From positions 7,210-71,209 of the forward strand of contig NZ_BMMU01000025.1 of NCBI RefSeq assembly GCF_014646095.1: DNA of 64,000 bases, read 5' to 3'. This stretch comes from Streptomyces lacrimifluminis. GTDB taxonomy: Bacteria > Actinomycetota > Actinomycetes > Streptomycetales > Streptomycetaceae. Below the pieces are notes generated by a model that had not been told where the DNA came from, did no database searches, and saw only the letters and a program-made list of their open reading frames with translations. The translations under genes and the position numbers were made by a program. This document shows positions 34,023 to 42,494 of this stretch, piece by piece; the stretch's first letter is position 1, and every line of letters begins with the position of its first letter.

Positions 34023-34037
34023 AGGGCCGACCGGGCC
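34023..34037. promoter_or_regulatory. island palindrome site 4, imperfect
   Basis: AGGGCCGACCGGGCC differs by one base from site 1. It sits 104 bases before the DevR-like start (minus) and about 140 bases before the USP-HAD chimera (plus), in the divergent promoter region. Confidence 0.4.
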
Positions 34038-34177
34038 AACCCGAGCCCGCCGCGCCGTGCACGGGCGCGGCAGCATCAGGGCCGAAGGGCTCATCGGAAG
34101 GGCCTGCCCGGCCTCTGTCCCGGTACCAGGCTCGGTGGAAGAGGGACCCATGGGCAGCAACGCTGGAGGTACGGATC

Positions 34178-34774
34178 ATGCTTCGACATGTCACCGCGGG
34201 GATCGACGGTTCTCCCGAAAGCCTGGCAGCCGCGCACTGGGCGGCCCGGGAAGCCACCCGCCGGGGCGTCGCGCTGTGCCTGGTGCATGCCTGGGAGTGG
34301 CATCCGCGTCCGGCCCCGACCGTGCCCGCGGACATGTCCGAACGGGCCGTGGCCGAGGACCTGCCGGAACGGGTGGCGGACAGCGTGCGCGCCGCGCACC
34401 CAGGTCTGCGGGTCATCGGCCAGGCACTGGCGGACTCGCGCGTACCGGCCGGTGAGGCTGCCGTCGTCGAGGACGCCCTGGCCGGTGTCGAGGCCGGCCG
34501 GTGCGGCGGCATCGGTCTGGTGGTCGGGGTGGACCGGACCGCCGGGCCGACCAGTGCCGACGACCTGAGCGAGCACGGGGACGAGCTGGTGGTCGCGGAC
34601 CTCGCCGAGTTGCACCTGCACGTCGCCGTCGAACGCATGCAGGCCCCCGCCGTCCCACGGCGCCAAAGCCGGCAGGAAGCACTGGCGGGCCACCATGCCA
34701 CCGCCCACCGCACGCCCGGCCGTCCGACGCAGGCGCCCCTGTCCGCCGGACCGTCCCCTGGCCGCACCCGCTGA
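34178..34774 (+). CDS. chimera of a universal stress protein N-half and a HAD phosphatase C-half
   Basis: A 198-residue open frame with GGAGG before the ATG at 34178. Residues 1-~88 are the first half of a USP (MLRHVTAGIDGSPESLAAAH, LVHAWEWHPRP, LRVIGQALADS). From about residue 89 it becomes the C-terminal part of a beta-phosphoglucomutase-like HAD hydrolase (VPAGEAAVVEDALAGVEAGR, GLVVGVDR, ADDLSEHGDELVVADLAEL). The USP ATP loop and the HAD catalytic Asp are both absent. The join near 34442-34451 keeps the frame. Whether it is a functional new protein or a deletion product is open. The last ~50 residues have no clear homology. Confidence 0.75.
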   Translation: MLRHVTAGIDGSPESLAAAHWAAREATRRGVALCLVHAWEWHPRPAPTVPADMSERAVAEDLPERVADSVRAAHPGLRVIGQALADSRVPAGEAAVVEDALAGVEAGRCGGIGLVVGVDRTAGPTSADDLSEHGDELVVADLAELHLHVAVERMQAPAVPRRQSRQEALAGHHATAHRTPGRPTQAPLSAGPSPGRTR

Positions 34775-34799
34775 CAGCACATCAGGAGAAAACGCCCCA

Positions 34800-35226
34800 G
34801 CACGCCACCGACCTGTCCGCCTTCGCCGCCGCTATCGCCCAGCACCTGCCCGGCACATAGACAGGCGAAGGCCAGACCTATCCCGCCTTCGAGGACCGGT
34901 CCCCGGCCGCCGACCGCCTCTGGGCCCGCGGTCCCGCCCACTCGGCGCTGCTGGATTTCGACCTCGAACACGGTGCGGTGCTGAACGGCCCCGACGACGC
35001 GCAGCTCTCCGTCACCGCCCGGCCGCGCCACCCGCACCAGTTCCTGGTGGCAGCGCTTAAGCCCCAGGGCGTCAAGCGGCACAACGTCAGCGTGGTGGCC
35101 GACCCGATGGGCATCAGCGTCACCGACGATCCGGTCCGCGCCTGCGCTGGACCGGCGCCGACGCCCGCTGTCTGCCGCTGTGGAATCCGCTGGCGGGGTG
35201 AAGGGCAACCGTTGCGGACCCGATGA
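34800..35226 (+). pseudogene. hypothetical Streptomyces gene interrupted by an amber codon
   Basis: One frame reads HATDLSAFAAAIAQHLPGT, then TAG (34858-34860), then TGEGQTYPAFEDRSPAADRL, SALLDFDLEHGAVLNGPDDA, LSVTARPRHPHQFLVAAL and VVADPMGISVTDDPVRA. I recognise this as a conserved actinomycete hypothetical protein in which LPGTWT is usual, so TAG probably replaces a Trp codon TGG. The normal start codon is also missing, although an AGGAG site is present near 34791, and the 3' end loses homology. No function is known. Confidence 0.6.
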
Positions 35227-35358
35227 CGTCATGAGCGGAACATCTAGACTGATGGCCGGTAATGGGGATCCTCGCGGCTGATTACGGCCGCTCGACGGGG
35301 ACGCGGGTCGGGGCGATGAGTTCCCACGGCCGGGCCGGAGAAGTGAGATGGGGGAGTC

Positions 35359-37584
35359 ATGAAACCGCTCGGAGCAGGTGATCCCGCCTCTGTCGGGGAG
35401 GGCAGGTACCGGCTGGTCGGACGGCTCGGCCAGGGCGGAATGGGCGTCGTCTACTTCGGCCGGTCGCGGTCGGGCCGGGCGGTGGCCGTCAAGGTCGTAC
35501 GGCCCGAACTGAGCACGGAACCGGGCTTCCGGCGCAGATTCGCCGACGAGGTGGCCGCGGCCCGCCGCGTCGGCGGCTTCCACACCGCGCCGGTCGTGGA
35601 CGCCGACCCGGAGGGCGAGCCGGCCTGGCTGGTGACGGCCTACGTACCCGGCCCCACGTTGCGGGACCTGCTCGATCAGGTGGGCCCCCTGCCCGCGGAC
35701 ACGCTCACCGTGCTGGCCGCCGGCCTCGCCGAGGCGCTGGCCGCCATTCATCAGGCCGGGGTCATCCACCGCGACCTGAAACCCGCCAACATCATCGTCG
35801 CGGAGGACGGCCCCCGGGTCATCGACTTCGGCATCGCGCGGGCCCTCGACGGTACGGCCCTCACCCAGACCGGGTTCCAGATCGGCACGCTCGGCTTCCT
35901 CGCGCCGGAGCAGCTCACCGGCGGCACGCTCACTCCCGCGGTGGACATGTTCGCCCTGGGCGTGGTGCTCAGCCAGGCGGCGGGCAGCGCCCCCTTCGGC
36001 GACGGGGGGTCGGCCGCCTGGCCCTACCGCGTCGTCCACGAACAGCCGGATCTCACGGACGTGCCCGACCTGCTGCGCGGACTGATCGCGGCCTGTCTGG
36101 CCAAGGACCCGCTCGACCGCCCCGGCCCGTCGGAGTTCCTCGACCAGCTCACGGTCCGGCATCCGTCGGACGCCTGGCTGCCCGCCGAGGCGACCGCGCT
36201 CATACGGAGGCAGGCCCCCGCGGCGTACCTCGCGGCAGCGGACCGCCCGTCGGCCGTGCCCACCGATCCGCGCACGACCGTGTCCGCGCCTCCGGTCGGC
36301 GATGGACAGGCCATGGCCATCGATCCGCGTACGACGGTGTCCGGGCCGCCGCCGGTTGCTGATGGGCAGTCACTGGCCAGTGACCAGCGTGCGACGGTGT
36401 CCGCGCTGCCGCCGGTCGCCGAAGGGCACGCACCGGCCACTGACCCGCGCCCCGCCACGCCCACCCGGCCGGCGCCTGCCGAGGACCAGGTCGTGGCCTC
36501 CCACCCCCTGACCGTCCAGTCGCCGCCCGGCCCCGGCTTCGGGCCCCCGCCGGACTTCACGCCCGTACAGCCGCCCAGAGGGCTCGTCCCGTCCGGCGAC
36601 GCCGGGGTACGGAGGGGTCGCCGAGGGACGGTCGCCGTAGCGGCGCTGCTGGTCGCGGCGGCCATCGCGGGGCTGCTCGTGTGGCAGTCCTGGACCGGTT
36701 CCGGCGAGCCCGGAGCCGACGACGCCGGCGGAACCTCGCCGTCGCCCCGGCGATCGACCCCCGCCGCTTTCCCCGACGCCCCGCTGCTGGTCCGGCTGGA
36801 CACGGACCCCGGATCGTCGGAATGCCACAGCGTGATCGGCCGCCGTGACTCCACCACGGACAACCCTGAAAAGCTGATCGACGGGACCTGCGACGCCCTC
36901 CCGCAGTGGTCCCCCGACCGCAAGTCGTTCGCGTTCACCCGTAAGGCGGCGGAAGGGCCGGCCGTGTGGACGGCGAACGCGGACGGTACCGGTGTCCGCC
37001 GGATCGCCGCCATCTCGGGCGGCCGGGTCTCCTGGTCCCCGGACGGCAAGCGACTGGCCGTCCTGCGCCGAGCGGACGGTGCGCAGCAGCTGTTCACCGT
37101 GAACGTCTCGGACGGCTCAGCGCAGCAACTGACCACCGGCTCCGGGAAGGTGGAGGACCCGGCCTGGTCCCCCGACGGCAAGCTCATCGCCGTCTGCCTG
37201 CAGAAGGCGTCGGGCTGGCAGGTCCACGTCGTCGATCCGGCACAGCCGGGCGCCGAACCCCGGCAGGTGACCCACCAGCCCCGGCGGGCACTGGACCCCG
37301 TCTGGTCCCCGGACGGCCGCTACTTCGCGTACACCGCCGGAGCACCCGGCGAGGGGACGGGGGGAGACATCCGCATCGCCAGGACCGACGGCAGCGACGA
37401 CGGGACACTGGTGCAGACGGCCGCCCAGGAGATGGACCCGGTCTGGTCACCGGACGGCAAGTGGGTGGCCTTCGTCCGGGGGCCCTTCGACCGGCCGGTG
37501 ATCTGGGCGGTCCGCGCGGACGGCACGGGTGCCCGCAAGCTCACCACCGGCAGCACACCGGAGGGGCATCCTTCCTGGCGCTGA
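35359..37584 (+). CDS. membrane Ser/Thr protein kinase with extracellular beta-propeller
   Basis: 741 residues. Kinase domain 15-270: G-loop GRLGQGGMGVVYFG, Lys45 in VAVKVV, catalytic HRDLKPAN (137-144), DFG (156-158), APEQLTGG. Residues ~300-365 are three imperfect Pro/Thr repeats around DPRTTVSAPP. A transmembrane helix (424-445, VAVAALLVAAAIAGLLVW) follows a basic stretch. The outside part (450-741) has repeated WSPDGK motifs of a TolB/WD40-like propeller (WSPDRKSF, WSPDGKRL, WSPDGKLI, WSPDGRYF, WSPDGKWV). It probably senses a surface ligand and phosphorylates cytosolic targets. ATG at 35359 has GGGGGAG upstream. Confidence 0.92.
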   Translation: MKPLGAGDPASVGEGRYRLVGRLGQGGMGVVYFGRSRSGRAVAVKVVRPELSTEPGFRRRFADEVAAARRVGGFHTAPVVDADPEGEPAWLVTAYVPGPTLRDLLDQVGPLPADTLTVLAAGLAEALAAIHQAGVIHRDLKPANIIVAEDGPRVIDFGIARALDGTALTQTGFQIGTLGFLAPEQLTGGTLTPAVDMFALGVVLSQAAGSAPFGDGGSAAWPYRVVHEQPDLTDVPDLLRGLIAACLAKDPLDRPGPSEFLDQLTVRHPSDAWLPAEATALIRRQAPAAYLAAADRPSAVPTDPRTTVSAPPVGDGQAMAIDPRTTVSGPPPVADGQSLASDQRATVSALPPVAEGHAPATDPRPATPTRPAPAEDQVVASHPLTVQSPPGPGFGPPPDFTPVQPPRGLVPSGDAGVRRGRRGTVAVAALLVAAAIAGLLVWQSWTGSGEPGADDAGGTSPSPRRSTPAAFPDAPLLVRLDTDPGSSECHSVIGRRDSTTDNPEKLIDGTCDALPQWSPDRKSFAFTRKAAEGPAVWTANADGTGVRRIAAISGGRVSWSPDGKRLAVLRRADGAQQLFTVNVSDGSAQQLTTGSGKVEDPAWSPDGKLIAVCLQKASGWQVHVVDPAQPGAEPRQVTHQPRRALDPVWSPDGRYFAYTAGAPGEGTGGDIRIARTDGSDDGTLVQTAAQEMDPVWSPDGKWVAFVRGPFDRPVIWAVRADGTGARKLTTGSTPEGHPSWR

Positions 37585-37611
37585 GGTCGGCGCTGAGGTC
37601 GGTGCTGACTG

Positions 37612-37869
37612 GTCCTCGTCCACTTCGACCCGGCCACCGGCGCCGACGAGCCCCACCAGGAGGTCCAGGACCTGCTGCACGCCAGTGCCGGCCTCAACCT
37701 GGGCATGGACTACCTGCCGGGCGCGAAGGACCTCACCCCTCAGGCGGCGGCCTCGTTCGACGTCGATCCCCTGGAGGCGGGCCGGATCGTCTGGCTGGAC
37801 GCCCTCACCGTCAACGTGGACCGTACGACGCACAGCTCCAACCTGATGGTCTGGCCACGTTGTGCGCCA
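37612..37869 (+). pseudogene. fragment of a HipA-like kinase
   Basis: The frame reads LVHFDPATGADEPHQEVQDL, LLHASAGLNLGMDYLPGAKD, then FDVDPLEAGRIVWLDALTVN and VDRTTHSSNLMVW. It is the central part of the HipA-family kinases common in Streptomyces, where DALvxNvDRTxxNPNLLVW precedes the catalytic IDHGA. Start, ATP site and end are missing. The bases 37578-37610 before it carry a short duplication of GGCGCTGAGGTC. From 37870 to 38144 I see no gene. Confidence 0.6.
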
Positions 37870-38145
37870 CCAGGTCGAGGCGGACCTACGCGGAGCCACG
37901 CTGGTCATGATCCGCCCCGTACCAGTGGCCACAGCCCGGCTTGAGGAAGGGGCACGGGAGCGGCTCGGGACCGGCCATGGCGGCCGATGAGCGCGGAGCC
38001 AGGGGGAGATACCAGATCGGGCGTGGGCGGGCGGACGCCCCACGAGCTGCTGCGGCGCCGGATGGCGTGAGCGACGCCCCGTGGGGCCCGAAGTCCCGGC
38101 ATCCGGCTGCGCGGCGAGGGCCACGAGGCAATTGCACGAGGTAAT

Positions 38146-38162
38146 TGGGGGACTTTCCCCCA
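38146..38162. promoter_or_regulatory. LAL-type operator candidate, TGGGGG-ACTTT-CCCCCA
   Basis: A perfect 6-bp palindrome with 5-base spacer, 83 bases before the RTX gene. An identical architecture occurs at 42430, next to the LAL regulator. Both copies are followed by TGCSCCCGG-like sequence. Confidence 0.5.
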
Positions 38163-38244
38163 TGCGCCCGGTGTACGCGGCGGGCACATTGGTGGCCATG
38201 TCTCAGCACGACGTCACCACGCGTGCGCAACCGAGGGGAAGTCG

Positions 38245-39156
38245 ATGGGCAGAAAAGCGTTACTCCGGGTCCTGATGGTCGCCGTGATGGCGGGTTCCGC
38301 GGTGACCTTGACCGCGGGGCCCGCGAGCGCGGCCACAGGGGTGTCCGTGAGCGGGGGTGATGTGATCGTCAACGCGGGGTCGGGCGTCGCGAACAACATC
38401 ACGGTCTCCGTGTCGGGAAGTTTCGTCGTCATTCAGGACACGGCCGCCACCCTGACGGCCGGCATCGGCTGCTCGGCTCAGATCAACGGATCAGTGGCCT
38501 GCCAGGTTGGCAGCTTCGCCACAGTGGTGGTGAACGCAGGGGACCTGAACGACCGGATCACCAAGACCGGCAATGTCCGGGGCAACCTGAAGGGCGAGTC
38601 GGGCAACGACGTCATCGGCGGCGGCCCCAGCCCGGGCAGCAACATCCTCAACGGCGGGGCGGGCAACGACACCCTCAACGGCGGCCCCACCTTCGACCTC
38701 CTCATCGGCGGCCCCGGCGCCGACACGCTCAGCGGCGGGGGCGGCACCAGCGACATCGCCAGCTACTTCGAGAGCGGCTCGGGGGTGGTCGTCGACATCG
38801 ACAACGCCGCCGACGACGGCGTCGGCGGTGAGGGCGACAACGTCCGTACCGACGTGGAGGTCGTCTACGGCAGCGAGTTCAACGACACGATCACCGGGAG
38901 CGCGTCGAACGACATCATGCTCGGGTACGGGGGCAACGACCGGCTGGTCGGCGGGGCGGGCAACGACAGCCTGGCCGGGGACCTCGTCCCGTCGAGCAGC
39001 GGCCGCACCGGCGCCGACACCCTGCTCGGCGGTCCCGGCAACGACAACCTGAACGGCGTGGACAACATCCTGGGCAACGACAGCGTCGACGGGGGCGCCA
39101 ACACCGACACCTGCACCGCCGACACCAGGGACACCAGGACTCTCTGCGAGGCGTGA
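38245..39156 (+). CDS. secreted RTX-repeat (hemolysin-type calcium-binding) protein
   Basis: A 303-residue exported protein. The first ~30 residues are a Sec signal (RKALLRVLMVAVMAGSAVTL, cleavage near ASA-A). A beta-rich domain follows. From ~120 onward come RTX nonapeptides such as GGAGNDTLNGG, GGPGADTLSGG, GGNDRLVGGAGNDSLAGD and GGPGNDNLNG, which fold as a Ca2+-binding beta-roll. Two cysteines lie near residues 76 and 86, and three more in or near the final 15 residues. No catalytic domain is seen, so a structural or adhesive role is likely. Start ATG 38245 with GAGGGGAAG upstream. A LAL-type palindrome lies upstream. Confidence 0.88.
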   Translation: MGRKALLRVLMVAVMAGSAVTLTAGPASAATGVSVSGGDVIVNAGSGVANNITVSVSGSFVVIQDTAATLTAGIGCSAQINGSVACQVGSFATVVVNAGDLNDRITKTGNVRGNLKGESGNDVIGGGPSPGSNILNGGAGNDTLNGGPTFDLLIGGPGADTLSGGGGTSDIASYFESGSGVVVDIDNAADDGVGGEGDNVRTDVEVVYGSEFNDTITGSASNDIMLGYGGNDRLVGGAGNDSLAGDLVPSSSGRTGADTLLGGPGNDNLNGVDNILGNDSVDGGANTDTCTADTRDTRTLCEA

Positions 39157-39163
39157 GGAAACG

Positions 39164-39231
39164 CCGCACGGGACCCATCCAGGGGTATGTGCGGGACCAG
39201 TTCAGGCATATACCGGAATGATCCCGTGCGG
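39164..39231. terminator. nested inverted repeats between convergent genes
   Basis: Outer arms CCGCACGGGA (39164-39173) and TCCCGTGCGG (39222-39231), inner arms GGTATGTGC and GCATATACC with one wobble. Together they form one long interrupted stem between the RTX gene and the LAL gene, which end toward each other. Confidence 0.5.
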
Positions 39232-39311
39232 TCAGCCCACGTCAGGTGCCGGCGTCGCCCGCAACCGTAGGGGGAACTGCCCTCGCTGACGCGCTGCCGA
39301 GCGCGCCGGAG

Positions 39312-42300
39312 TCACTGCCCGTCCGCGTACCGGCGAGCCAGGCCGCGCAGGGCGGTCCGGCTGCTCTGGCCGGTGCGGTTGCGGAGACTCGCCAGGTGCT
39401 TTTCGACGGTGCGGGGTGAGAGGAACAGCTGCTGGGCGATCTCCTGGTTGCCGAGCCCCCGGCCGAGCAGACGCAGCACCTCGTACTCCCGGGCGGTCAC
39501 CCCCGTCCGCCGCAGCTCCGGCGGAATCGTGTCATGGCCCTGGCGCCGCCGGGGCACGGGAGAGCCCGCTTCCCGCAACAGGGCGCGGCAGGCCGCCGAC
39601 ATCCGTGTCGTGCCCCGGTCGTGGAAGAACTGCTCGGCGGTGCGCAGCCACTCGACAGGCTGCCCCCAGTCGTCGGTGAGCGCCGCCTGGGCACCCAGGC
39701 GCAGACACAGGTGACGGGCCATGGGAATGGTGTCGGTACCGGCCAGGGCTTCCTCGGCCGCCTTGGCGGCCTCGGCGGCCCGGCCTTCGCGGCCCAGCAG
39801 CACGGCCCGGGACCATCCCACGAAGGGCCGGTCCCAGTGGACCTGGGTGAGCCGGTCGGCGGCCTCTCCGTCCAACTCCGCCCAGCCGGCCGCGCCCCGT
39901 ACGGTGCGCAGGAGCAGGTACGGGCCGAGGAAACCGATGACCCCGCGGGTGCTGGGCAGTGCCCGCATGGTCCGGTCCGCCTCGGTGAACTCGGCCATGG
40001 CACGGTCGGGTTCCTCCAGCAGCAGGGAACACACACCCCGGGCCCAGCCCCACACCGAGGTGTCGGCGTAGCCCCAGACCGCTCCGGCGCTCCCCCCGGC
40101 CATCGCGGTCTCCAGAACGTGCAGCGCGGCCTGGAGTTTCTCCCTTTCGCCCCGGGAGGCGGCGATGACGGCGTCCATCGCGACACCGATCAGCTGCACC
40201 TCGCGCAGCCGCAGCCTGCCTGCCGTCGCGTGGAGCCGCCCGGCGTACTCCAGGGCCCCGTCCAGGTCGTCGCGCAGCATATGAGCCTGTGCCAGATTCG
40301 TGTCGGCCACGGCCGTCAGGAGCACGGCACCGGTCTCCTCGGCCGCCTTCCGTGCTGCCAGCAGCCGATCGGTACCGGTGAACCGGATCCGGTCAAGCGC
40401 ACCGAGCTCCAGCAGGCCGCGTATCCGCCAGACCGGCAGGGCATGGGTCTCGGCCGTGGACACCAGACGTTCGAACACCTTCTCCGCCTCGGCCAGGTCG
40501 TGGGTCCGCAGGCAGTACCCGAGGATGTTCAGTGCCTTGCAGCTCACCTCCGGCAGCCCGCCCGCCTCGGCAGCGGCCAGTGCCCCTTCGGCCAGGACCC
40601 GGGCGCTCTCCAGCCGGTCCGGGCGCTGTGAGCCGAGCACCAGGTGCGCGGCCACGGCGTCCAGGGCGGCTCGGGACGCCGCGTCGGGCTCGGCGCCGAG
40701 CAGTTCCCGTGCCCGGCGCACGGCGGTCAGGCCTTCCTCCCACTGCTGTGCGGTGGCCGCGGCCCGGGCCCGGGTCAGGAAGCCCGTGGCGCGCCGGGCG
40801 GCGGGCGCGCCCCACGCGATCAGGACATGGTCCAGCCGATCACCGAGCTCCGGGACACGCTGGACGTCGCCCGTCAGGACGAGTGTCCCCAGCAGTTCCT
40901 CCAGCAGCCGGGCCACTGTCTCGGGCGGTGTGTCCGTGGCATCGGCGGTCAGTTCCAGGCCCCGGTCGAGGAGTTCCACCGCGGTCAACAGCGCGCCCCG
41001 TAAGACCGCCTGCCGGCTGGCCCGGGTGAGCAGCGCAGCCGCCCGGGCCGGCTGCCCGCCGGCGACGCACAGTTCCGCGGCCAGGCGGTACAGGTCGTCG
41101 CCCGAGCCGCCGCCGAGCAGACCCCGGGGCTCCCCGCCCCGGTCGGGGCGGGCGGCCCGCGGCTCCGGCACCGCCGCTTCGGCGGCCTCGATGGCGTCGG
41201 CGGCGGCGAGACAGAGCGCCGCCCGCTCAGCGGGCAGCAGCCGGTGGGCGATGGCGTCGGCGGTCAGGGCGTGGCGGAAGGAGTGCCAGCCTGGCTGCTC
41301 CGCGGTGGCGCCGTCGGTGACCAGGTGGGCCCGTGCCGCATGTCTCAGCTGGCGGAGCGCCGTCATCCGGTCGAGCTCGGCGACACGGGCGGCCACGTCC
41401 ACGGGGAACCGCCTGCCCAGGACCGCCGCCGCCTCCAGGAGCGCGATCCCGGGCGGTTCCAGGTGGTCGACGCGCTGGAGGACGGCGGCGGCGACCGTCG
41501 TGGGTACGCCGGCGTTCAGCGCGCCGGTCACCGTCCAGCCGTCGTTCCGCGTCCGGACGAGGTTGCCGCTGTCGACCATGGCTCGCAGCAGTTCCTCAAC
41601 GACGAAGGGGACGCCCTCGGAGACGGCGTGCAGGCGGTCCAGTACGGCCGCCGGTACCTTGCCGGCGTCGTCGTGGCCCAGACAGCGGGCGGCCAGTTCC
41701 GCCGTGTGGGCGGGCCCGAGGCGCGTCAGTCGCAGTGTGCTGGCCGCACGGCGGGATACCGCGGCCTCGGCGAGGTCGAGGGCCGGTCCGGGCCCACCGC
41801 GCAGGGTGGCCAGCAAGGCGGCCCGCTGGCCGGGGAGGTTGTCCGTGAGGTAGTCGACGATGGTGAGCGTGTCGGCGTCCGCGTCGTGCAGGTCCTCCAG
41901 CACCAGTACGCAGCCATGGGTACGTCCGAGGACGCCCAGGAGCCGCAGCACCGCCTCGGCGTAACCCACCAGCGGCGCGCCGTCCTGCGGCGCCAGCCCG
42001 CACAGCCGTGACAGCAGCGGCTCGTAGGGGCCCAAGTCCCCGTCCGCCGGCGCCCCTTCACCGCGCAGTCCGGAGAACACGGCCTCCGCCAGCGGGCGCA
42101 GCGGCACCGCGCGCCCGGCCGACGCGGCCCGCCCGCGCAGCACCCGTGCCCCGGTGCGCGCGGCGGCGGCCACGGCCTCCTCCACGAGGCGCGACTTGCC
42201 GATACCCGGCTCGCCCAGCACGAACACCGACGAGCCCCGCCCTTCGCCGGCCGACCGTCCCACCTCGGTCAGAAGGTCCAGCTCCGGTCCTCTGCCGACC

Positions 42301-42404
42301 AGTGCCGGTGACGACAACGACACTCGGGCCCCCTGCGCCTTCTTCCGGGATGTCCCGGCCGCCCCCTCGAATGCTCCTTCGAGTCCGTACAGCGTAGTAC
42401 CCAC
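39312..42404 (-). CDS. LAL-family LuxR transcriptional regulator
   Basis: A 1030-residue large ATP-binding LuxR regulator. Walker A is LGEPGIGKSR (64-72), Walker B is CVLVLEDLHDADAD. A long helical TPR-like middle follows, and the C-terminal LuxR helix-turn-helix is VTAREYEVLRLLGRGLGNQEI and FLSPRTVEKHLASLRNR. Such proteins are pathway or morphology regulators in Streptomyces. The GTG start at 42404 lies 25 bases from the TGGGGG-N5-CCCCCA palindrome, suggesting autoregulation as well as control of the divergent lipoprotein and the RTX gene. Confidence 0.9.
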   Translation of the reverse strand: MGTTLYGLEGAFEGAAGTSRKKAQGARVSLSSPALVGRGPELDLLTEVGRSAGEGRGSSVFVLGEPGIGKSRLVEEAVAAAARTGARVLRGRAASAGRAVPLRPLAEAVFSGLRGEGAPADGDLGPYEPLLSRLCGLAPQDGAPLVGYAEAVLRLLGVLGRTHGCVLVLEDLHDADADTLTIVDYLTDNLPGQRAALLATLRGGPGPALDLAEAAVSRRAASTLRLTRLGPAHTAELAARCLGHDDAGKVPAAVLDRLHAVSEGVPFVVEELLRAMVDSGNLVRTRNDGWTVTGALNAGVPTTVAAAVLQRVDHLEPPGIALLEAAAVLGRRFPVDVAARVAELDRMTALRQLRHAARAHLVTDGATAEQPGWHSFRHALTADAIAHRLLPAERAALCLAAADAIEAAEAAVPEPRAARPDRGGEPRGLLGGGSGDDLYRLAAELCVAGGQPARAAALLTRASRQAVLRGALLTAVELLDRGLELTADATDTPPETVARLLEELLGTLVLTGDVQRVPELGDRLDHVLIAWGAPAARRATGFLTRARAAATAQQWEEGLTAVRRARELLGAEPDAASRAALDAVAAHLVLGSQRPDRLESARVLAEGALAAAEAGGLPEVSCKALNILGYCLRTHDLAEAEKVFERLVSTAETHALPVWRIRGLLELGALDRIRFTGTDRLLAARKAAEETGAVLLTAVADTNLAQAHMLRDDLDGALEYAGRLHATAGRLRLREVQLIGVAMDAVIAASRGEREKLQAALHVLETAMAGGSAGAVWGYADTSVWGWARGVCSLLLEEPDRAMAEFTEADRTMRALPSTRGVIGFLGPYLLLRTVRGAAGWAELDGEAADRLTQVHWDRPFVGWSRAVLLGREGRAAEAAKAAEEALAGTDTIPMARHLCLRLGAQAALTDDWGQPVEWLRTAEQFFHDRGTTRMSAACRALLREAGSPVPRRRQGHDTIPPELRRTGVTAREYEVLRLLGRGLGNQEIAQQLFLSPRTVEKHLASLRNRTGQSSRTALRGLARRYADGQ

Positions 42405-42429
42405 GAGTCACAGGGGACGCACAACTAGA

Positions 42430-42446
42430 TGGGGGCTCTTCCCCCA
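42430..42446. promoter_or_regulatory. LAL-type operator candidate, TGGGGG-CTCTT-CCCCCA
   Basis: A perfect palindrome, extended by one more pair to ATGGGGG/CCCCCAT, in the promoter region shared by the LAL gene (minus) and the lipoprotein gene (plus). It matches the site at 38146. Confidence 0.5.
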
Positions 42447-42494
42447 TGCCCCCGGCAGCAGGCGCACGGCATCCTCTTCTCAGCAGGTTGGGGG

